Notes under the pieces: model-generated | The model's database searches: none | What the model saw: the letters and a program-made list of their open reading frames with translations, nothing else | What the model was told of the DNA's origin: nothing | Position numbers and translations under genes: made by a program | Assembly: GCA_017628935.1 (NCBI GenBank) | Contig: JAGBYC010000098.1 | Span: 1 to 8,761, forward strand | Direction: 5' to 3' | DNA: 8,761 nucleotides | DNA from: Clostridia bacterium | Lineage (GTDB): Bacteria; Bacillota; Clostridia; Christensenellales; Borkfalkiaceae | In this document: piece after piece, positions 6,522-8,761 of the stretch | Position numbering within the stretch: position 1 is the first letter of the stretch | How the letters are laid out: every line of letters starts with the position of its first letter

Positions 6522-6600
6522 TTAATTTATACTCCTATGAAATATTTGCTATAAACCGAGCGTAACGTTGAGTAATCGATACACCCCGCTTAAGTACGGT
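6522..6600 (-). promoter_or_regulatory. rpsO 5' leader, candidate S15 autoregulatory structure
   Basis: The minus-strand leader folds around a two-part stem: ACCG (6600-6597) pairs with CGGT (6558-6555), and AGCG (6590-6587) with CGCT (6562-6559), separated by a six-base bulge on one side only. The enclosed segment can form a small hairpin, GTA/TAC (6582-6580 with 6574-6572), next to the G-rich GCGGGGTG (6589-6582). Helix-plus-junction leaders that mimic the S15 site of 16S rRNA are known in Bacillota. The fold is inferred by eye, and the first bases of the stem depend on the exact transcription start. Confidence 0.42.
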
Positions 6601-6603
6601 ATT

Positions 6604-6632
6604 ATGTTAACATATTATTTACTAATTTGCAA
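6604..6632 (-). promoter_or_regulatory. Sigma-A type promoter of rpsO-pnp
   Basis: Minus-strand -35 TTGCAA (6632-6627), a 17-bp spacer and -10 TAACAT (6609-6604), preceded by TGT as an extended -10. The predicted start is near 6597, giving a leader of about 76 bases. The -35 hexamer and the TG extension are the same as in the promoter at 452-480. It lies in the 143-bp gap after hemZ, so rpsO-pnp can be transcribed independently of the relA-hemZ group. Confidence 0.7.
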
Positions 6633-6664
6633 CTATTTTTAACCACCTTTTATAAAATAAAAGA

Positions 6665-8026
6665 TTATTTATACAATTCTTGCTTGTTTTTTATAATTTC
6701 AGGCACTTTATTTATATACGTTTTTATGTCTTTAGGAGCGCCATATCGTTCTATTCTATCTTCTAAATTAAACACGCGTTTTGACACGGCGTTAGCACCA
6801 CACGCTATATTATTTGAGTATTCTTCCATAACGTTAGCGTTATATAAACATTCGTAACCTTTTTTAGCGTAGCCTACGTTTTCAAGGTTGCCTGCCGTGT
6901 ATTTTTGACGGTATAAGTAATACGGATTATAGCCGTTTTTAGTTAATACGTCGTACGCGTAGTCAACCATTTCGTTAATTTTAGAAATTTTAAGGCGTTC
7001 AACTTGCTCTTTAAGTTTGCTACCCTTTTTTAAACATAAAGTATGAACGGTAATATTTTCAGCGCCTAAACTGATAGCCGTATCAACGCTAAACTTAAAG
7101 TCGAAAAAATCTTCGTTAGGTAAACCGGCAATAAGGTCGGTATTTATAATAAAGCCAAACTTTTTACAAAGGGCAAATTTTTCATATATTTCACTAACGG
7201 TGTGGTTTCTGCCGATAAGTTTAAGCGTTTTATCGTGAAAAGTTTGTGGGTTCACGCATATACGCGTTACACCGTATTTTTTTAGTAAAGAAAGTTTTTC
7301 TTCATTAATACAGTCTGGCCTACCAGCCTCAACGGTAAATTCTTTAGCGCTTTTTACAAGTGGGCTTAACGAAGTAAGAATTTTTTCTAAATTTTCATTT
7401 GAAATAGAAACGGGCGTGCCACCACCTACGTAAATACTTCTAACGTTTTTTACAAGTGGCAAAGTGTTTTCAATTTCCGTAACTAACGCGTTAACGTATT
7501 CGTCAGCGTTTTTCGACCTACCTATTTCTTCACTAACGAAAGAACAATACGCGCACCTTGACGGACAAAACGGAATACCTACGAAAAAGTCTTCATAATC
7601 ACCGTTATAATCAACTATATTTTTTTGAACGTTAACTATATCTTTAACTATTTGTATTTTTTTATCGGTTACTTCAAAAACTTTTTTAAACTCGTTTTCA
7701 AAATTAGCACCAAGCGTTGTTGCCATTTTAACTGGACGTATGCCAGTAAGCGCACCCCAAGGTAAATTTTCACCAAAATAGTTAGTTAAAATTTTATATA
7801 AACCAAGTTTAGAAAAGCGTTTTTCAAAGCGTTTTAAAACAATTAAATTTTCACAATTTTTTTCATTTTTAAAGGTAAACTTTTCGCCGTTTAAAACAAA
7901 CTCATCATAAAAAAGGTTACCTTCGGTAACCTGATTATGAGTAATATCTAAATTTGCGCCTCCGTCGAACATAAAAATAACTTCTTCTAAGTCTTTTTTA
8001 TAATCGATTCTATTAGTATTTAACAT
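6665..8026 (-). CDS. hemZ: HemZ, radical SAM protein of the coproporphyrinogen dehydrogenase family
   Basis: A HemN-related radical SAM enzyme annotated as oxygen-independent coproporphyrinogen III dehydrogenase. Its true role in anaerobes without full haem synthesis is uncertain. The 4Fe-4S cluster motif CPSRCAYC has cysteines 154, 158 and 161. The family hallmark PWGALTGIRPVK (89-100) precedes it. SAM-site elements follow: YVGGGTP (199-205), the conserved EAGRPD (233-238), and INTDLIAGLPNE (294-305). The C-terminal YYLYRQKYTAGNLENVGY (369-386) is typical of HemZ rather than of HemN or HemW. At 453 residues it is somewhat shorter than the roughly 480-500 of many HemZ proteins; the N-terminal domain looks trimmed, though the start is backed by AGGAAA and a 23-bp gap after the hydrolase gene. 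Gene order relA-MBL-hemZ is typical of clostridia. No terminator with a T-run follows it. Confidence 0.93.
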   Translation of the reverse strand: MLNTNRIDYKKDLEEVIFMFDGGANLDITHNQVTEGNLFYDEFVLNGEKFTFKNEKNCENLIVLKRFEKRFSKLGLYKILTNYFGENLPWGALTGIRPVKMATTLGANFENEFKKVFEVTDKKIQIVKDIVNVQKNIVDYNGDYEDFFVGIPFCPSRCAYCSFVSEEIGRSKNADEYVNALVTEIENTLPLVKNVRSIYVGGGTPVSISNENLEKILTSLSPLVKSAKEFTVEAGRPDCINEEKLSLLKKYGVTRICVNPQTFHDKTLKLIGRNHTVSEIYEKFALCKKFGFIINTDLIAGLPNEDFFDFKFSVDTAISLGAENITVHTLCLKKGSKLKEQVERLKISKINEMVDYAYDVLTKNGYNPYYLYRQKYTAGNLENVGYAKKGYECLYNANVMEEYSNNIACGANAVSKRVFNLEDRIERYGAPKDIKTYINKVPEIIKNKQELYK

Positions 8027-8049
8027 ACGCTTTTCCTATAAAATTTTTA

Positions 8050-8679
8050 CTAAAAATTCATATATTCAACAAGTGGATTATAAAGCCTTTCTTCACTTAA
8101 AGTAGTTTCGTTTCCGTGGCCAGAATACACGGTAAAATCGCCGTCTAACTTAAATAAACGCTCTACTGATTTTACAAGTTTACGCGCGTTGCCGGTAGGA
8201 AAATCGTACCTACCAAAACTTCTTTCAAAAAGCGTGTCGCCTGCAAAAATTTTATCTTCAACAACGTAGCAAACGCTACCTTCAGTATGCCCCGGAGTTT
8301 CAATAACCTTAAAATTTATACCAAAAAGTGATAATTCGTCGCCTTCTTTTACGGTATAATCGGCTGTAAATTCTTTAACGCTATAACCTAAAGTAGACGC
8401 TAAATTTAACGCTTTATTAGTTAAAAACGGCTCGTCTTTTTGGCTAATATATACCTTTGCGCCACGGTCTTTAAAATACTTAACTCCACCTATATGGTCA
8501 AAGTGGCCGTGCGTTAAAAGTACGGCTTTAATATTAAAACCGTATTCTTTTTCAGCCTTTTCTAACTCTTTTTCGTCGCCACCGATATCAATAGCAACAG
8601 CGTCAGTCATGCCGTCTTTAACCAAAATAAAGGTGTTTACTGATAAAAACCCCGTTACGAATTTATATACTTTAATCAT
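8050..8679 (-). CDS. Metallo-beta-lactamase-fold hydrolase, glyoxalase II-like
   Basis: A soluble zinc hydrolase of 209 residues, the usual size of the short GloB-like family. The metal motif THGHFDH is at 56-62 (H57, H59, D61, H62). Further ligands are H131 (TPGHTEGS), D148 (FAGDTLF) and H188 (YSGHGNET), so the two-metal site is complete. The C-terminal extra domain of true glyoxalase II is missing, so the substrate may be a different thioester or related compound; it cannot be named from sequence. The start is supported by AGGA seven bases upstream, and its ATG overlaps the preceding stop codon as ATGA, suggesting coupling with relA. It is followed after 23 bp by hemZ. This position between relA and hemZ is conserved in clostridia. 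Confidence 0.93.
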   Translation of the reverse strand: MIKVYKFVTGFLSVNTFILVKDGMTDAVAIDIGGDEKELEKAEKEYGFNIKAVLLTHGHFDHIGGVKYFKDRGAKVYISQKDEPFLTNKALNLASTLGYSVKEFTADYTVKEGDELSLFGINFKVIETPGHTEGSVCYVVEDKIFAGDTLFERSFGRYDFPTGNARKLVKSVERLFKLDGDFTVYSGHGNETTLSEERLYNPLVEYMNF

Positions 8680-8761
8680 TGAGTATTCCTAAACACGTCG
8701 ATAACTTGCCTATCTGCTTTAAGCTCGCGAATCATACTATCTAAGTCTTCAATTTTGTTAA
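8676..8761 (-). CDS. relA: Probable RelA/SpoT-family (p)ppGpp synthetase/hydrolase, C-terminal end (cut by window edge)
   Basis: Only the last 27 codons are visible, from the right edge to the TGA at 8678-8676. They read NKIEDLDSMIRELKADRQVI followed by DVFRNTQ. This resembles the end of the C-terminal ACT domain of Rel proteins: a helix of the form ..L..MI..LK, then a strand V-I-D-V-F-R. Gene order supports the call, since relA lies upstream of the same hydrolase and hemZ in many clostridia. The stop overlaps the hydrolase start by four bases. The identification rests on a short piece plus context, so another ACT-domain protein cannot be excluded. Confidence 0.62.
   Translation of the reverse strand, partial: NKIEDLDSMIRELKADRQVIDVFRNTQ

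Noticed and set aside
6647..6663. Seven-pair A/T hairpin (CTTTTAT/ATAAAAG) just after the hemZ stop, as a terminator
   Set aside because: The stem is almost only A-T pairs and is followed by GTGGTTAAAA rather than a T-run, so terminator function is not supported.
6627..6857. Plus-strand open frame antisense to the 3' end of hemZ
   Set aside because: It covers the conserved HemZ C-terminus and the rpsO promoter, and its hydrophobic translation reflects AT-rich antisense codons rather than a membrane protein.

Overview
The window is AT-rich bacterial DNA in which every gene lies on the minus strand. It therefore reads from the right edge (8761) to the left edge (1). Three things point to a Bacillota (Firmicutes) genome of the clostridial type: good AGGAG-like ribosome binding sites, sigma-A type promoters with 17-bp spacers, and the conserved gene order relA - MBL hydrolase - hemZ. 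Thr, Ala and Ser codons ending in G (ACG, GCG, TCG) are frequent despite the low G+C. I cannot name a species; an uncultured anaerobic gut-type clostridium would fit.

Right part (8761-6665): the last 27 codons of a probable relA/spoT-type (p)ppGpp synthetase/hydrolase, overlapped by ATGA by a small metallo-beta-lactamase-fold hydrolase. After 23 bp comes hemZ, a HemN-like radical SAM protein. The dtd gene often found between relA and the hydrolase in this group is absent.

Middle (6632-4000): a clear promoter, a structured leader, rpsO (ribosomal protein S15), a 161-bp spacer with hairpins, and pnp (polynucleotide phosphorylase). This is the classic rpsO-pnp pair. The two leaders share the G-rich 8-mer GCGGGGTG, which stands out in this AT-rich DNA.

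Spacer after pnp (3999-3684): 316 bp without a gene. It holds two 79-bp tandem units, each with a conserved ~36-bp segment followed by a hairpin, then a strong intrinsic terminator, then the promoter of the next operon. This is the least explained and most interesting piece of the window.

Left part (3683-515): a compact nucleoside-salvage operon, deoD - deoB - pdp, with overlapping stop and start codons. The two phosphorylases release bases from purine and pyrimidine (deoxy)nucleosides. DeoB turns the resulting (deoxy)ribose-1-phosphate into the 5-phosphate for central metabolism. A strong terminator closes the operon, and immediately beyond it an extended -10 promoter drives an EamA/DMT-family membrane transporter gene cut by the left edge.

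Most of the window is conserved housekeeping. No phage, transposon, CRISPR or defence gene was seen.
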